Notes: generated by a model not told the origin, from the sequence alone. A stretch of DNA of 64,000 bases from an uncultured Alphaproteobacteria bacterium (GCA_910576955.1 CAJTJB010000001.1:186001-250000), one strand, 5' to 3'; positions 31,958 to 40,629 are shown, counted from the stretch's first letter. Numbers and translations: made by a program.

Positions 31958-32967
31958 TTTGAAACCTTATGCGAGAGATATTTTATGACCTTTTTCATTA
32001 AGGTTGAAAAAGGATAGTTTTCCAGAGTTTTCGGGCTTACGAACATTCCATCGCTTAATGGAGATGTGTTGCTTTGAAAGGTATAAATACGCAAGGTCAG
32101 TTTGAAATGGGTGAAAACATGAGTGACTTCGTTTCCAGTGTCTTCAGCATTAGCAAATAAGACACCCTCGTCTATCCACGGAAATTCGTATAAACCGGAA
32201 AGCAAGCCCTTTTCAGTACGTTTACGAATAAGCACTTCGCCTTTGGAATTATATATCAGGCAAACACTGCCGTGTTTTTCTTTCTTTTCCAATTTGCGAC
32301 GAACAGGAATCTGTTCCACATCGGCTGTTCCTTTTGACTGGCAATATTCTGCCCACGGACAAAGCAGACATTGCGGATTTTTGGGCGTACAAACGGTTGC
32401 TCCCAAATCCATAATTGCCGAGGCATAATCAGCGGGGTATTCTTGGCTGGTCAGCGTTTTTGCTTTGGCGCGAATCGTATCGGCAATAACATCGAGCGAA
32501 TCGGTTAAATGATACAAGCGGGCGATGATACGCATCACATTGCCGTCAATCACCGTTTCGGGCTGGTTAAACGCGAGCGCCAAAAAGCTTGCAACTGTGT
32601 ATGGGCCTATTCCTTTAAGCTTTAGGATATCCTGCCGCTGTTCGGGGAATTTACCGCCGAAATCATTGACAATTATTTGTGCGGTTGTGTGCAATGAGCG
32701 GGCGCGGGTATAATATCCCAACCCCTGCCAGAGTTGGTAGACTTCTTCAATATCCGCATCAGCCAACGCCTGAACTGTCGGAAAACGCGCCATAAAACGG
32801 TGAAAATACGGGATAACGGTTTTGACCGTGGTTTGCTGAAGCATAAACTCCGAAACCAAAATGACATACGGGTCGGGATGTGCGCCGCCCTTAACGCGCC
32901 ACGGCAGGCTGCGCCCGTTCGTATTATACCATTTGAGCAAAAGTGTTGATAAATTTGTATCAGTCAT
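31954..32967 (-). CDS. mutY: A/G-specific adenine glycosylase MutY
   Basis: The 337-residue protein removes adenine mispaired with 8-oxoguanine. Features in order are the N-terminal SEFMLQQTTVKTVIPY with catalytic Glu, a helix-hairpin-helix LKGIGPYT, the VIDGNVMRI loop with catalytic Asp, the Fe4S4 cluster Cys set (C-x6-C-x2-C-x5-C, from TPKNPQCLLCPWAEYC) and a C-terminal NUDIX-like domain. The length is typical. No clear SD precedes the ATG. The last 4 nt overlap the L,D-transpeptidase gene. Confidence 0.95.
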   Translation of the reverse strand: MTDTNLSTLLLKWYNTNGRSLPWRVKGGAHPDPYVILVSEFMLQQTTVKTVIPYFHRFMARFPTVQALADADIEEVYQLWQGLGYYTRARSLHTTAQIIVNDFGGKFPEQRQDILKLKGIGPYTVASFLALAFNQPETVIDGNVMRIIARLYHLTDSLDVIADTIRAKAKTLTSQEYPADYASAIMDLGATVCTPKNPQCLLCPWAEYCQSKGTADVEQIPVRRKLEKKEKHGSVCLIYNSKGEVLIRKRTEKGLLSGLYEFPWIDEGVLFANAEDTGNEVTHVFTHFKLTLRIYTFQSNTSPLSDGMFVSPKTLENYPFSTLMKKVIKYLSHKVSK

Positions 32968-33089
32968 ATGGGGAGGTTAGCGTTTTAATTATAAAATGTC
33001 TACTTTATTTTAATATAGACAAGAGATGTTTTTTGTGGTATCATAACGGTAATTCAAATATTATTGTTTAACCTTTAATCATAAAAGAT

Positions 33090-33347
33090 ATGAAAAGGAA
33101 TTATTCTAAATTTATCGCAATTGTTTGCGGTTTAATATGTATGTGTGGGTTGAGCAGCTGTTGTGCGCTAATGGATATTTACGGACCACCGCCACCTCAT
33201 CATCACCATCACTGCCCGCCTCCGCCGCCACGGCATCACCATCACCACCATTACCGCTATTATGGCAGTATTGAGTTGGGAACAACAGATGCCTACGATA
33301 TGGCGGTCGTGGACACAAGTAACGAACAGAGTTGCTCGGTTCTTTAA
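33090..33347 (+). CDS. Small His/Pro-rich lipoprotein
   Basis: The 85-residue product has a lipoprotein-type signal (IAIVCGLICMCGLSS/CC, Cys about 24). The mature part carries PPPPHHHHHC and PPPPPRHHHHHHYRYY, about 12 His and 10 Pro in 25 residues, then a short acidic tail with CSVL at the end. The His runs suggest binding of nickel, zinc or copper at the cell surface or periplasm, but no metal transporter gene is adjacent. AAAAGG overlaps the start. A terminator follows at 33351, supporting expression as a single gene. Confidence 0.75.
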   Translation: MKRNYSKFIAIVCGLICMCGLSSCCALMDIYGPPPPHHHHHCPPPPPRHHHHHHYRYYGSIELGTTDAYDMAVVDTSNEQSCSVL

Positions 33348-33350
33348 GAT

Positions 33351-33376
33351 AAAGCCCTCCTTGCGGGGGCTTTATT
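33351..33376 (+). terminator. Terminator of the His/Pro-rich lipoprotein gene
   Basis: AAAGCCCTC and GGGGGCTTT arms (one G-T pair) flank a 4-5 nt loop directly after the stop codon, followed by ATTGCTTTG. Confidence 0.75.
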
Positions 33377-33608
33377 GCTTTGTATAACAAAAGAGAGAGG
33401 AATAATTTCCTCTCTCAGTGACCTCCTCTAATGCCTCAACAAACGAATTTAGATCTTTTGTTATTGCAGAAGACAAGGAACATTTCTTGTTCACTCTGCA
33501 AAACCTGAAACTAAATTCTATTTTCAAAACTTTTCCATCGTGAACACTTAAAGATATAGGCTTATTTGAAAGAATATCAAGGAAAGCTAAACTATTTGAT
33601 ATAAGCTT
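33372..33608 (-). pseudogene. Open frame without ATG downstream of tRNA-Leu (possible gene remnant)
   Basis: The 280 bp between the lipoprotein terminator and tRNA-Leu holds a 78-codon reverse-strand frame that reads like protein (ISLSVHDGKVLKIEFSF, ITKDLNSFVEALEEVTERG) but has no ATG. The only plausible start is an internal TTG without an SD. A perfect 10-bp hairpin with T tail lies inside its last codons. It could be the truncated end of a lost gene, perhaps left by an element inserted near the tRNA, or chance coding in an untranslated RNA. I cannot assign a family. Confidence 0.3.
33387..33416 (-). terminator. Strong leftward hairpin terminator
   Basis: On the reverse strand a perfect 10-bp stem GAGAGAGGAA/TTCCTCTCTC with a 4-nt loop is followed by TTTTGTTAT. 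No annotated gene ends here, so it may end an unrecognised transcript between it and tRNA-Leu. Confidence 0.75.
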
Positions 33609-33622
33609 TTACCGTTTGGCTA

Positions 33623-33648
33623 TAAAAAAATCCCCAAACGGGGATTTT
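33623..33648 (-). terminator. Terminator of tRNA-Leu
   Basis: On the reverse strand AAAATCCCC and GGGGATTTTTTT flank GTTT, starting about 9 nt after the tRNA CCA end. Confidence 0.85.
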
Positions 33649-33656
33649 AGAAAATA

Positions 33657-33742
33657 TGGTGCTCTGGAGAAGACTTGAACTTCCACTGCCTGAGGCAACA
33701 TGCACCTGAAGCATGCGCGTCTACCAATTTCGCCACCAGAGC
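33657..33742 (-). tRNA. tRNA-Leu (anticodon CAG)
   Basis: The 86-nt class II tRNA has acceptor GCTCTGG pairing with CCAGAGC, a D arm with GAAATTGGTAGACGC, an anticodon stem-loop CATGC-TTCAGGT-GCATG placing CAG at 34-36, a long variable arm (TGCCTCAGGCA) and a T arm with AGTTCAAGTCT. CCA is encoded. It reads CTG codons. A terminator follows. Confidence 0.95.
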
Positions 33743-33789
33743 AACGGATATTTAATTAAACGCTTTTTTTATTTGTGTCAACAGTTTTT

Positions 33790-34599
33790 TTAGAATACGC
33801 CATAAGCATTTAATAATAAGGCTGCTCCCAACACTATGCGATATATAATAAAAGGCAAGAAAGTCGCAAACCTTAACCAGCGCATCATTAAAAAGATGGC
33901 AAGAAATGAGAAAATAAATGACAATCCGACCGCCTGATAAGCCATTGTGATACGTGTAAATTCCGTTCCGTTATAGAGCATATATGCCGCAACAATGCCT
34001 GCTGCCAAGATGGAGGGAACGGATAACAACATTGAAAACTTGGCGACTTCGGCGCGGTTATAGCCCAAGAAGCGCCCCATTGTGATGGTCACGCCAGAGC
34101 GGCTTGTTCCGGGGATGAATGCCAGACACTGGGCGAATCCTATCAGAAGAGCATCGCGCAGGCGCATTTCCTTTAAGGTTTTTGCCGTACTGAACTTTGT
34201 ATCTGCGTACCACAAAACCAGAGAATAAGCAATCAGCATAATGCCGATAAGTTTGGTGCTCCTTGTCCAATCTGTTCCCATATAGGAGAATACGCCGCCG
34301 ATGACGATTGCCGGTATGGTCGCAAACACAATATAATATGCCAGACGCACCCCGGTATTTTCAAAATTCGGCAAAAATTTATTTTGCCACAAACCCTGCA
34401 GCATTGTTTTAATCGTCTGCCAGAAATACAGCACAACGGCTACCAATGAGCCGATATGCAGCGCAATGTCTATCGCCTGCCCTTGGTCTCCGTATGAGGT
34501 TAATTTGGCAAATAAAATCAAGTGTCCGGAAGAGCTTACCGGCAAAAATTCCGTTAATCCCTGTATCAGTGCAAGCCAAAAGATGTGCATACTAATCAT
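33790..34599 (-). CDS. uppP: Undecaprenyl-diphosphatase (BacA/UppP)
   Basis: The 269-residue polytopic membrane protein recycles undecaprenyl pyrophosphate to the carrier used for peptidoglycan and surface glycans. The two signature motifs are present: LIQGLTEFLPVSSSGHLIL near the N-terminus and PGTSRSGVTITMGRFLG in the middle. Eight or so hydrophobic helices span the length. GGAG precedes the first ATG by 8 nt; a second ATG three codons on is possible. It is the last gene of the mtaB-ftsY-xseA-uppP cluster, 41 nt after xseA. Confidence 0.95.
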   Translation of the reverse strand: MISMHIFWLALIQGLTEFLPVSSSGHLILFAKLTSYGDQGQAIDIALHIGSLVAVVLYFWQTIKTMLQGLWQNKFLPNFENTGVRLAYYIVFATIPAIVIGGVFSYMGTDWTRSTKLIGIMLIAYSLVLWYADTKFSTAKTLKEMRLRDALLIGFAQCLAFIPGTSRSGVTITMGRFLGYNRAEVAKFSMLLSVPSILAAGIVAAYMLYNGTEFTRITMAYQAVGLSFIFSFLAIFLMMRWLRFATFLPFIIYRIVLGAALLLNAYGVF

Positions 34600-34640
34600 C
34601 GCGTTTCTCCTTTATTTGCGGAAAGTATAGCGACAAGTTA

Positions 34641-36029
34641 TTAAAAATCGAATAATGTTGCCTGCGGTTTTTCTTCTTTTTTGGCTTTTTTCGGGCGGAT
34701 GGTTTGCTGCGGTGCATTTGAAAGTGATGTATTTAACTCACCGTCGGCAAAACGGATGGTCAGGCTGGTTTGTTTTTGCGCCTCGGCGATGTTATAAACC
34801 GTTTGGTTATGTTCGCCCTTGACCCAAGCGAATCCGCGCTTTAACACAGACTCGACCGATACCCCTTCCAGACGGGCGGATAGGCTTTGCAGGCGCTCCT
34901 GATAACGTTCTATCTGGGTGTTAATATACACGGGTTTCAGCTCTGCCAACGCTAGCGTGTTTTTCTTTTGAGTCAAAACATTTTTCATTGCGATTTGCAA
35001 TCGTTCCAAACGATAATCCAGTTTTTGCGCGCTTTCATTTAATATCTGCTGCAAATTCGGAATACCGCGGCTTAAGCCCTCAATACGCGTTTTGTATTCG
35101 TCCAGACAACGGCGAATCGAACTGCGCATCCGATTATCCAAAATGTTTAAGCACGATACGAGTTCGTCTTTTACCGGAACGGCAAATTCCGCCGCACCGG
35201 TCGGGGTGGGGGCGCGTTTGTCTGACACATAGTCAATCAGCATTGTGTCGGTTTCGTGCCCGACTGCCGAGATTAACGGGATTTCCGAATCGTAAACAGC
35301 CCTTATCACCACTTCTTCATTAAACGGCCATAAATCTTCCAGACTGCCGCCGCCGCGGGCAACGATTATGACATCCGGACGTTTAACCGGACTTTCTTTT
35401 GTTAAAGCATTAAAACCGCGAATCGCCGCGGCGACTTTTTCTGCCGCACCCTCGCCCTGAACCGGTGTGGGCCACAGGATGATATGCGAGGGGAAACGGT
35501 CGCGGATACGGTGGATAATATCTCGGATTACAGCACCAGATGCGCTGGATACGACGCCGATTGTTTCGGGTAAAAACGGAATCGGCTTTTTGTGCGCGGC
35601 ATCAAACAAGCCCTCTTTTATAAACTGCTGCTTACGCTCTTCCAATAATTTTAAAAGTGCGCCCTGCCCTGCCGGCTCAAGACTTTCGATAACCAGTTGA
35701 TATGATGATTTGCCGGCAAAGGTGGTGATTTTGCCGGTGGCGATAACCTCCAGTCCATCTTCAATTTTAACTTTGAGATTTGAAGCAACACCACGCCAAC
35801 ACACCGCCGCCAAAACGGCGTTTTCATCTTTTAACGATAAATACCAATGCCCCGAATCGGCACGTTTTGAACCAAAAATCTCGCCACGGATTAAAACATG
35901 ATTAAAATTTCCCTCAACAAAACGTTTAATTTCATTGGAAATTTCAGTAATGGTTTTAGGCTGCGGCTCGACCGGTTTTATGACGGAAAGCGAGGGTTCT
36001 TCCTCAAAATCAAAATTTAAGCTCATCAT
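34641..36029 (-). CDS. xseA: Exodeoxyribonuclease VII large subunit
   Basis: The 462-residue protein has the XseA N-terminal OB-fold (FNHVLIRGEIFGSKRADSGH then WYLSLKDENAVLAAVCWRG), the catalytic domain with GVVSSASGAVIRDI, ARGGGSLEDLWPFNEE and SAVGHETDTMLIDYVSDKRAPTPTGAAE, then a long coiled-coil and a C-terminal segment. With XseB it degrades single-stranded DNA from both ends. Its start overlaps the ftsY stop by 4 nt. xseB is not in the window. Confidence 0.95.
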   Translation of the reverse strand: MMSLNFDFEEEPSLSVIKPVEPQPKTITEISNEIKRFVEGNFNHVLIRGEIFGSKRADSGHWYLSLKDENAVLAAVCWRGVASNLKVKIEDGLEVIATGKITTFAGKSSYQLVIESLEPAGQGALLKLLEERKQQFIKEGLFDAAHKKPIPFLPETIGVVSSASGAVIRDIIHRIRDRFPSHIILWPTPVQGEGAAEKVAAAIRGFNALTKESPVKRPDVIIVARGGGSLEDLWPFNEEVVIRAVYDSEIPLISAVGHETDTMLIDYVSDKRAPTPTGAAEFAVPVKDELVSCLNILDNRMRSSIRRCLDEYKTRIEGLSRGIPNLQQILNESAQKLDYRLERLQIAMKNVLTQKKNTLALAELKPVYINTQIERYQERLQSLSARLEGVSVESVLKRGFAWVKGEHNQTVYNIAEAQKQTSLTIRFADGELNTSLSNAPQQTIRPKKAKKEEKPQATLFDF

Positions 36030-36940
36030 AACTCCAGCAACCCTTTCGTGAAGTCTTCAGCTTTGAACACATCCATATCTTCCGCTTGCTCGCCCACACC
36101 GACAAAGTGAATCGGAATTCCGGTTTCAGAGGCAATTGCCAGCAATATGCCGCCTTTGGACGAGCCGTCAAGTTTGGTCACAACAACGCCATTCACATCG
36201 ACCAGCTCTTTAAATATTTTTACCTGATCCAACCCGTTTTGACCAGTGGTCGCGTCTATCGTAATCAGGGTTTTATGCGGGGCGTCCGGTGAGATTTTTT
36301 TGATAACGCGGACAATTTTTTGCAGCTCGTCCATCAAGCCTTTTTTGTTTTGCAGCCGTCCGGCAGTATCAATAAACACAATATCATCGCCTTGTTTTTC
36401 CGCCTCTTTCAAACCGTCATAGCACAAGCCCGCACTGTCACACCCGGCAGAACCGGAAAAAACGCGCAAATTGTGGCGGCTGCCCCAAACGGCTAATTGC
36501 TCCACGGCGGCGGCACGGAATGTATCTGCGGCAATAAACGACACTTTATACCCCTGTTCTGCAAATTTTTTGCCGAGTTTACCGATAGTGGTGGTTTTGC
36601 CCGCACCGTTAACGCCGACCATTAAAATCACAAACGGCTTTTTTGTTTTATCTATCTGCAATTCCTGCTCGGAGGGCTTTAAGATATTGACAATATCGCG
36701 GCTTAATTCCTCTTTTATTTGGGCAATGTCGCTGCCTTTTTCAAACCGGCGCGCCGTAAATTTCTCGACGATTTCGGTGGTGGCTTTCACGCCGACATCA
36801 GCAGTATAGAGCAGCTCTTCAAGGTCTGTCACAACATCATCCGACAGGCTTTCTTTGGTGAAAATATCAGTTATGCCGCGGCTCAAATTTTGCGATGTTT
36901 TTTTAAGCCCGAAGCCTAATTTTTGAAAAAAACCGCCCAT
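36026..36940 (-). CDS. ftsY: Signal recognition particle receptor FtsY
   Basis: The 304-residue SRP GTPase has an N domain (residues 1-95) and a G domain with GVNGAGKT at 109-116, AADTFRAAAVEQL, the DTAGR motif and TKLDGSSKGG. FtsY docks SRP-ribosome complexes at the inner membrane. The acidic A domain of E. coli FtsY is missing, as is common in alphaproteobacteria; the N-terminus instead has amphipathic FFQKLGFGLKKT. It starts 3 nt after mtaB and overlaps xseA by 4 nt. Confidence 0.96.
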   Translation of the reverse strand: MGGFFQKLGFGLKKTSQNLSRGITDIFTKESLSDDVVTDLEELLYTADVGVKATTEIVEKFTARRFEKGSDIAQIKEELSRDIVNILKPSEQELQIDKTKKPFVILMVGVNGAGKTTTIGKLGKKFAEQGYKVSFIAADTFRAAAVEQLAVWGSRHNLRVFSGSAGCDSAGLCYDGLKEAEKQGDDIVFIDTAGRLQNKKGLMDELQKIVRVIKKISPDAPHKTLITIDATTGQNGLDQVKIFKELVDVNGVVVTKLDGSSKGGILLAIASETGIPIHFVGVGEQAEDMDVFKAEDFTKGLLEL

Positions 36941-36943
36941 TGT

Positions 36944-37972
36944 TTATTCCTTTCGTAAATTTCTTAATGTTTCGGCACGCATTCTCCGGATGTTGACCGG
37001 CACTTGCGGCATTTTGGCCGCAGGCGTTCCGGGACGCTCCGAATAAGGGAAAACGTGCAACTTGTCTATTCCCGCCTCTTCAACTAATTTAAGCGTGTTG
37101 TTAAAATTTTCATCTGTTTCGGTCGGGAACCCGCAGATAAAATCTGCTCCGAAGGTGCTCTCCGGACGGGCGGCGCGCAATTTTCGGCAAAGATTTATAA
37201 CATCCTCGCGGCTATGCCTGCGCCCCATTCTTTTTAATATCAGATTATCGCCGGACTGGATGGAAAAATGAAAATGCGGGTGAATATTCGGATATGCGCG
37301 CACCAATGCGACGAATTCATCGTCTATGGCGGCGGGGTCTAATGAACCGAACTGCAATGAAGGAAGCTCCGGAAATGTCTGCAATATTTTTTTGACCAGC
37401 CCGTTAAAACTCGGTTCGTATGAGCACGCATCCACGCCGGTCAGGCAGATTTCTTTAAAACCTTGTGACAGCAACAGACTTATCTGTTCCAAAATTTTCT
37501 CTTCCTTAACCGAGCGGTTGGCGCCGCGCGCCTGCCAGATGATGCAATAAGTACAACGATGGTTGCAGCCCTGCTGTATCTCCACAAAGGCGCGTTCCCG
37601 CCCCTCAAAACCGGTTATCATATAGGCATCGTATCCGCTAAACGAAAAAATGTCGCCGACAATTGTTTTTTCTTTGGCTATCAGATATTTTTCAATTTCG
37701 GTTTTTTCTTTGTTGCCCAAAACCAAATCTACTTCAGGCATATCGGCAAAGCGCGCGGTGCTGACTTGGGCAGCACAACCGGTGACAATAATTTTGGCAG
37801 CGGGATTTTCTTTGCGCAATTTGCGAATAGCCTGGCGGCACTGGCGTTCGGCTTCAGATGTTACGGCGCAAGTGTTGACAACTATCAAGTTATCATACGC
37901 CTTTAATTTTTCCTTAAAAATCTCGCTTTCATAGCTGTTTATCCGACAGCCGAATGTTATTACTTTTGCCAT
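36944..37972 (-). CDS. mtaB: tRNA ms2t6A37 methylthiotransferase (MtaB-type), short form
   Basis: The 342-residue protein has an N-terminal UPF0004 domain with three Cys for the auxiliary Fe4S4 cluster (FGCRINSYES, NTCAVTSEAERQCR, VTGCAAQ) and a radical-SAM domain with CNHRCTYC. It adds a methylthio group to t6A37 in ANN-decoding tRNAs. MtaB proteins are usually above 400 residues; this one stops right after the radical-SAM barrel (LRNLRKE) and lacks the C-terminal TRAM RNA-binding domain. It is followed after 3 nt by ftsY, an arrangement seen in other alphaproteobacteria. Confidence 0.9.
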   Translation of the reverse strand: MAKVITFGCRINSYESEIFKEKLKAYDNLIVVNTCAVTSEAERQCRQAIRKLRKENPAAKIIVTGCAAQVSTARFADMPEVDLVLGNKEKTEIEKYLIAKEKTIVGDIFSFSGYDAYMITGFEGRERAFVEIQQGCNHRCTYCIIWQARGANRSVKEEKILEQISLLLSQGFKEICLTGVDACSYEPSFNGLVKKILQTFPELPSLQFGSLDPAAIDDEFVALVRAYPNIHPHFHFSIQSGDNLILKRMGRRHSREDVINLCRKLRAARPESTFGADFICGFPTETDENFNNTLKLVEEAGIDKLHVFPYSERPGTPAAKMPQVPVNIRRMRAETLRNLRKE

Positions 37973-38037
37973 AGATTTTATTACCTTTATTATTTGAGGG
38001 CGAGTTTAGCGGCAAAAATGTATTTGTGCAAGGAAAA

Positions 38038-38955
38038 TTAAAAAGCTATGCCATATTTAGCCTGTGTTTCTTTGGCATATTTCCACCACAACGGTCTTAA
38101 ATAGGGCTGCGAAAACCAATCTGTCCACGGCTTATGACCAGCGAAGTGGAGAATCGCCGCATTTTCATAAACGGCTTGCGGCGTTTTGGGGATGCGTTCA
38201 TTCCAAAATGCACTCAAAAAAACGGCATCTTTTTCTTCAAAAAAGACACTGTTGCAATTATAGCGGTAAGAAAGCGGTGTTACTTTGCCCGCAAACACGA
38301 CGTTCATAACATCTTGATCACCGAAAACATCGTTATGCGTATTAAAGTAAATCACAGCTTTTCGGATTATCTTATCTTGGCGTATTTTTTCGAGATTTAG
38401 GAGCATAACGCCGCTGTTAAAATAGAACTCTTTGTTTCTTAAATTTAACTCTGCGATATGTTCGGGGTATTGATACATCAACCCGTCTTTAACAGCAGCA
38501 GCGTAGCTGTTTGATATATTTGTCTGATATGCTTTAGTTAAATCTTCCTGTACGAGCGTGTCCGCATCCAGATACAAAACTTTTTTAACACCTTTAAGAT
38601 ATTCGGGAATAAACAATTTTTGCAAAGCAATCTCAAAGGCTCGGAAACGCCCGAGGCGGGAGAAATCCAGTTGCAACTGCTGCGCGGGATATATATTGAT
38701 TTGAACATTTTTTTGCTCCATACGCCTGATTTTTTGTACATCTTCATAAGTAAAATCTTTAGCGATGATGTGGACATTATATACTGTGCCAGGCAATTTG
38801 TTTGCCACAGCGGAATGGAGCGACACCATCATATACGGCATATACTTCGAATCGGCCATATAGGCGATATTTACTACCGGTTTCCGCGCAAAATACAGCA
38901 CTCCGGCAAGGATAAAAATCAAAACCAATATTGCAGCGGCAAGCTTTTTAGTCAT
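38038..38955 (-). CDS. Membrane-anchored family 8 glycosyltransferase (copy A)
   Basis: The 305-residue protein has an N-terminal hydrophobic anchor (residues 4-23) followed by a GT8 fold: VVNIAYMADSKYMPYMMVSL, the DxD metal site in VLYLDADTLVQ, YFNSGVMLLNL, GDQDVMN and the closing HFAGHKPW. GT8 enzymes transfer sugars, typically to LPS core, from UDP-sugars. The N-terminal anchor is unusual because bacterial GT8 enzymes are mostly cytoplasmic; topology predicts the catalytic domain outside the cytoplasm unless the anchor reverses. It is a tandem paralogue of the gene at 38955-39947, coupled through a TAATG overlap. The acceptor is unknown. Confidence 0.82.
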   Translation of the reverse strand: MTKKLAAAILVLIFILAGVLYFARKPVVNIAYMADSKYMPYMMVSLHSAVANKLPGTVYNVHIIAKDFTYEDVQKIRRMEQKNVQINIYPAQQLQLDFSRLGRFRAFEIALQKLFIPEYLKGVKKVLYLDADTLVQEDLTKAYQTNISNSYAAAVKDGLMYQYPEHIAELNLRNKEFYFNSGVMLLNLEKIRQDKIIRKAVIYFNTHNDVFGDQDVMNVVFAGKVTPLSYRYNCNSVFFEEKDAVFLSAFWNERIPKTPQAVYENAAILHFAGHKPWTDWFSQPYLRPLWWKYAKETQAKYGIAF

Positions 38956-39947
38956 TAGTAATCCTTTACTCGGTTATAATATCTGAACCAGAGCTCTTTA
39001 AGGTACTCGGGCTTATAATTCTCCTGCCACGGCTTATCGCCGGCATAATGGAGGATAGTCGCATTTTCATAAATATTAAATGTATCTTTCGGCAGAGGCT
39101 CTCCGAAATAACCGCTTAAAAAATCCAAATCATCGGCTTCAAAAAAGGTGCTGATACAATTATACCGATACGACATCAATTTTAACTTATCGCCAAACAC
39201 GACATTCAAAACATCTTGATCGCCGAAAAAATCTTCGTGGGTTTTGATATACTCCACCAATTTGGCGGTCATATTATCTTCGCGCTGGAGTTTCAGGTTA
39301 TGGAGCATCACTCCGCTGTTAAAATAAAATCCGCGCTTATCCAGCCCGATTTCCGCCATTTCTTTCGGAAAACGGTAGAATATGCCGTCTTTTGCCACCG
39401 CGGCGTAGACACCCGTAACATCTATATTATACAATTCGCTCAAATCTTTCAAAACCAATGTGTCACCGTCCATATAAATTACTTTGTCAAGTGTTGATAA
39501 GATTTCGGGCAAATAGATTTTGTGCATACCGACTTTATATTGCAAAAAACGCTGCATATTTTCATAGGGCAAATCAGGCTCTTGTTGCGGTATTATCGTG
39601 ATATTTACAGTATCCGGCGCTAGATTTTTGAGCTTTAAGACCGCTTGTTCGTCTGCGGGCGTGATATTTTCGGCTATGATATAAAAGTTATATCTGCTTT
39701 GCGGGCATTTATTACGAATCGCCGATGACATTGCAACCATTGTCGGCGGAGCATAGCGCGAATCGGTTATCAGTGCAATATTGACGGGATTGTTTGCAGC
39801 TGCGCGGCAATTATTTGCCTGAATGCGAATATATTTTTCAGACGGCGGATTTTCCTCATTATCGGGCATTTTCAATATAAAAAACAAACAAGCGGCAATT
39901 GCAGCAAGCAAAAAGCACATTATACCGTAAAAAAACTTTTTAGACAT
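38955..39947 (-). CDS. Membrane-anchored family 8 glycosyltransferase (copy B)
   Basis: The 330-residue protein has the same plan as its neighbour: an N-terminal membrane segment (about 5-25), a short linker, then GT8 motifs NIALITDSRYAPPTMVAM, VIYMDGDTLVLKD (DxD as DGD), YFNSGVMLHNL, FGDQDVLNVVFGD and HYAGDKPW. Identity between the two is moderate, so the duplication is not recent. It is the first gene of the pair. GGAG precedes the ATG. As with copy A, the predicted periplasmic side for the catalytic domain conflicts with the need for nucleotide-sugar donors, so the anchor may insert the other way or the donor may be lipid-linked. Confidence 0.82.
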   Translation of the reverse strand: MSKKFFYGIMCFLLAAIAACLFFILKMPDNEENPPSEKYIRIQANNCRAAANNPVNIALITDSRYAPPTMVAMSSAIRNKCPQSRYNFYIIAENITPADEQAVLKLKNLAPDTVNITIIPQQEPDLPYENMQRFLQYKVGMHKIYLPEILSTLDKVIYMDGDTLVLKDLSELYNIDVTGVYAAVAKDGIFYRFPKEMAEIGLDKRGFYFNSGVMLHNLKLQREDNMTAKLVEYIKTHEDFFGDQDVLNVVFGDKLKLMSYRYNCISTFFEADDLDFLSGYFGEPLPKDTFNIYENATILHYAGDKPWQENYKPEYLKELWFRYYNRVKDY

Positions 39948-40073
39948 TTTTTCTCCTTTGATAATCGTTTTTTAGCACATATTCGTTAATTATTCGTGGA
40001 TAATTCCTTTTAGCATTGCAAATATTGTCCGTTTTTTTAATATCAGTATCAGATTAAATTACGGAGAACGATT

Positions 40074-40568
40074 ATGAACAGAAAGGCTGCCAATATTATT
40101 GCCACATATTTCGGTTTGGGGCTTTCAAAATATGCACCGGGGACCATGGGATCGCTCGGGACTTTGCCGCTTGCATATGTGCTCATCCGTTTTGGCGGTT
40201 TTTACGCCCTTATTATTGCTGCTGCCGTCATCTTTTTTGTCGGCGTTAAAGCAACAGATGTCGTAATTAAAGAAAGCGGGGATGACGACCCCTCTAAAGT
40301 CGTGATTGACGAAACGGTCGGGCAGCTTTTAAGCTTTGCACTGGTGGCTTTTATGGCACCGGAATATTTGACTGGCGTTTCCAGCCTTTTATTCTACATT
40401 GCCGGATTTGCCTTTTTTCGCTTTTTTGACATATTGAAAATGGGACCGGTTAAATATGCGGATACGAAAATAAAAAATGCATACGGCGTTATGCTGGATG
40501 ACGTTTTTGCGGGAATATTTGCCGCTGTTTTGCTTTTGGGCGTTTTATGCATTCAGATTAACCTCTGA
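40074..40568 (+). CDS. pgpA: Phosphatidylglycerophosphatase A
   Basis: The 164-residue membrane protein removes phosphate from phosphatidylglycerol phosphate to make phosphatidylglycerol. The family motifs are ATYFGLGLSKYAPGTMGSL near the N-terminus, then DDPSKVVIDETVGQLL, with catalytic acidic residues, and FFRFFDILKMGPVKYAD in the second half. Four hydrophobic helices fit. CGGAG precedes the ATG by 7 nt. It is divergent from the GT8 pair and stands alone. Confidence 0.93.
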   Translation: MNRKAANIIATYFGLGLSKYAPGTMGSLGTLPLAYVLIRFGGFYALIIAAAVIFFVGVKATDVVIKESGDDDPSKVVIDETVGQLLSFALVAFMAPEYLTGVSSLLFYIAGFAFFRFFDILKMGPVKYADTKIKNAYGVMLDDVFAGIFAAVLLLGVLCIQINL

Positions 40569-40608
40569 TTGAGGTGTTAAGCAATCCGGACTCCGGTTAA
40601 ATTTTAAA

Positions 40609-40629
40609 TATTAAACTGCCAGTTTAATA
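40609..40629. repeat. 10-bp perfect inverted repeat
   Basis: TATTAAACTG and CAGTTTAATA flank one base between pgpA and the convergent small ORF. It is AT-rich and without a clear T tail. It could be a weak terminator shared by both genes or a protein-binding palindrome. Confidence 0.4.
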
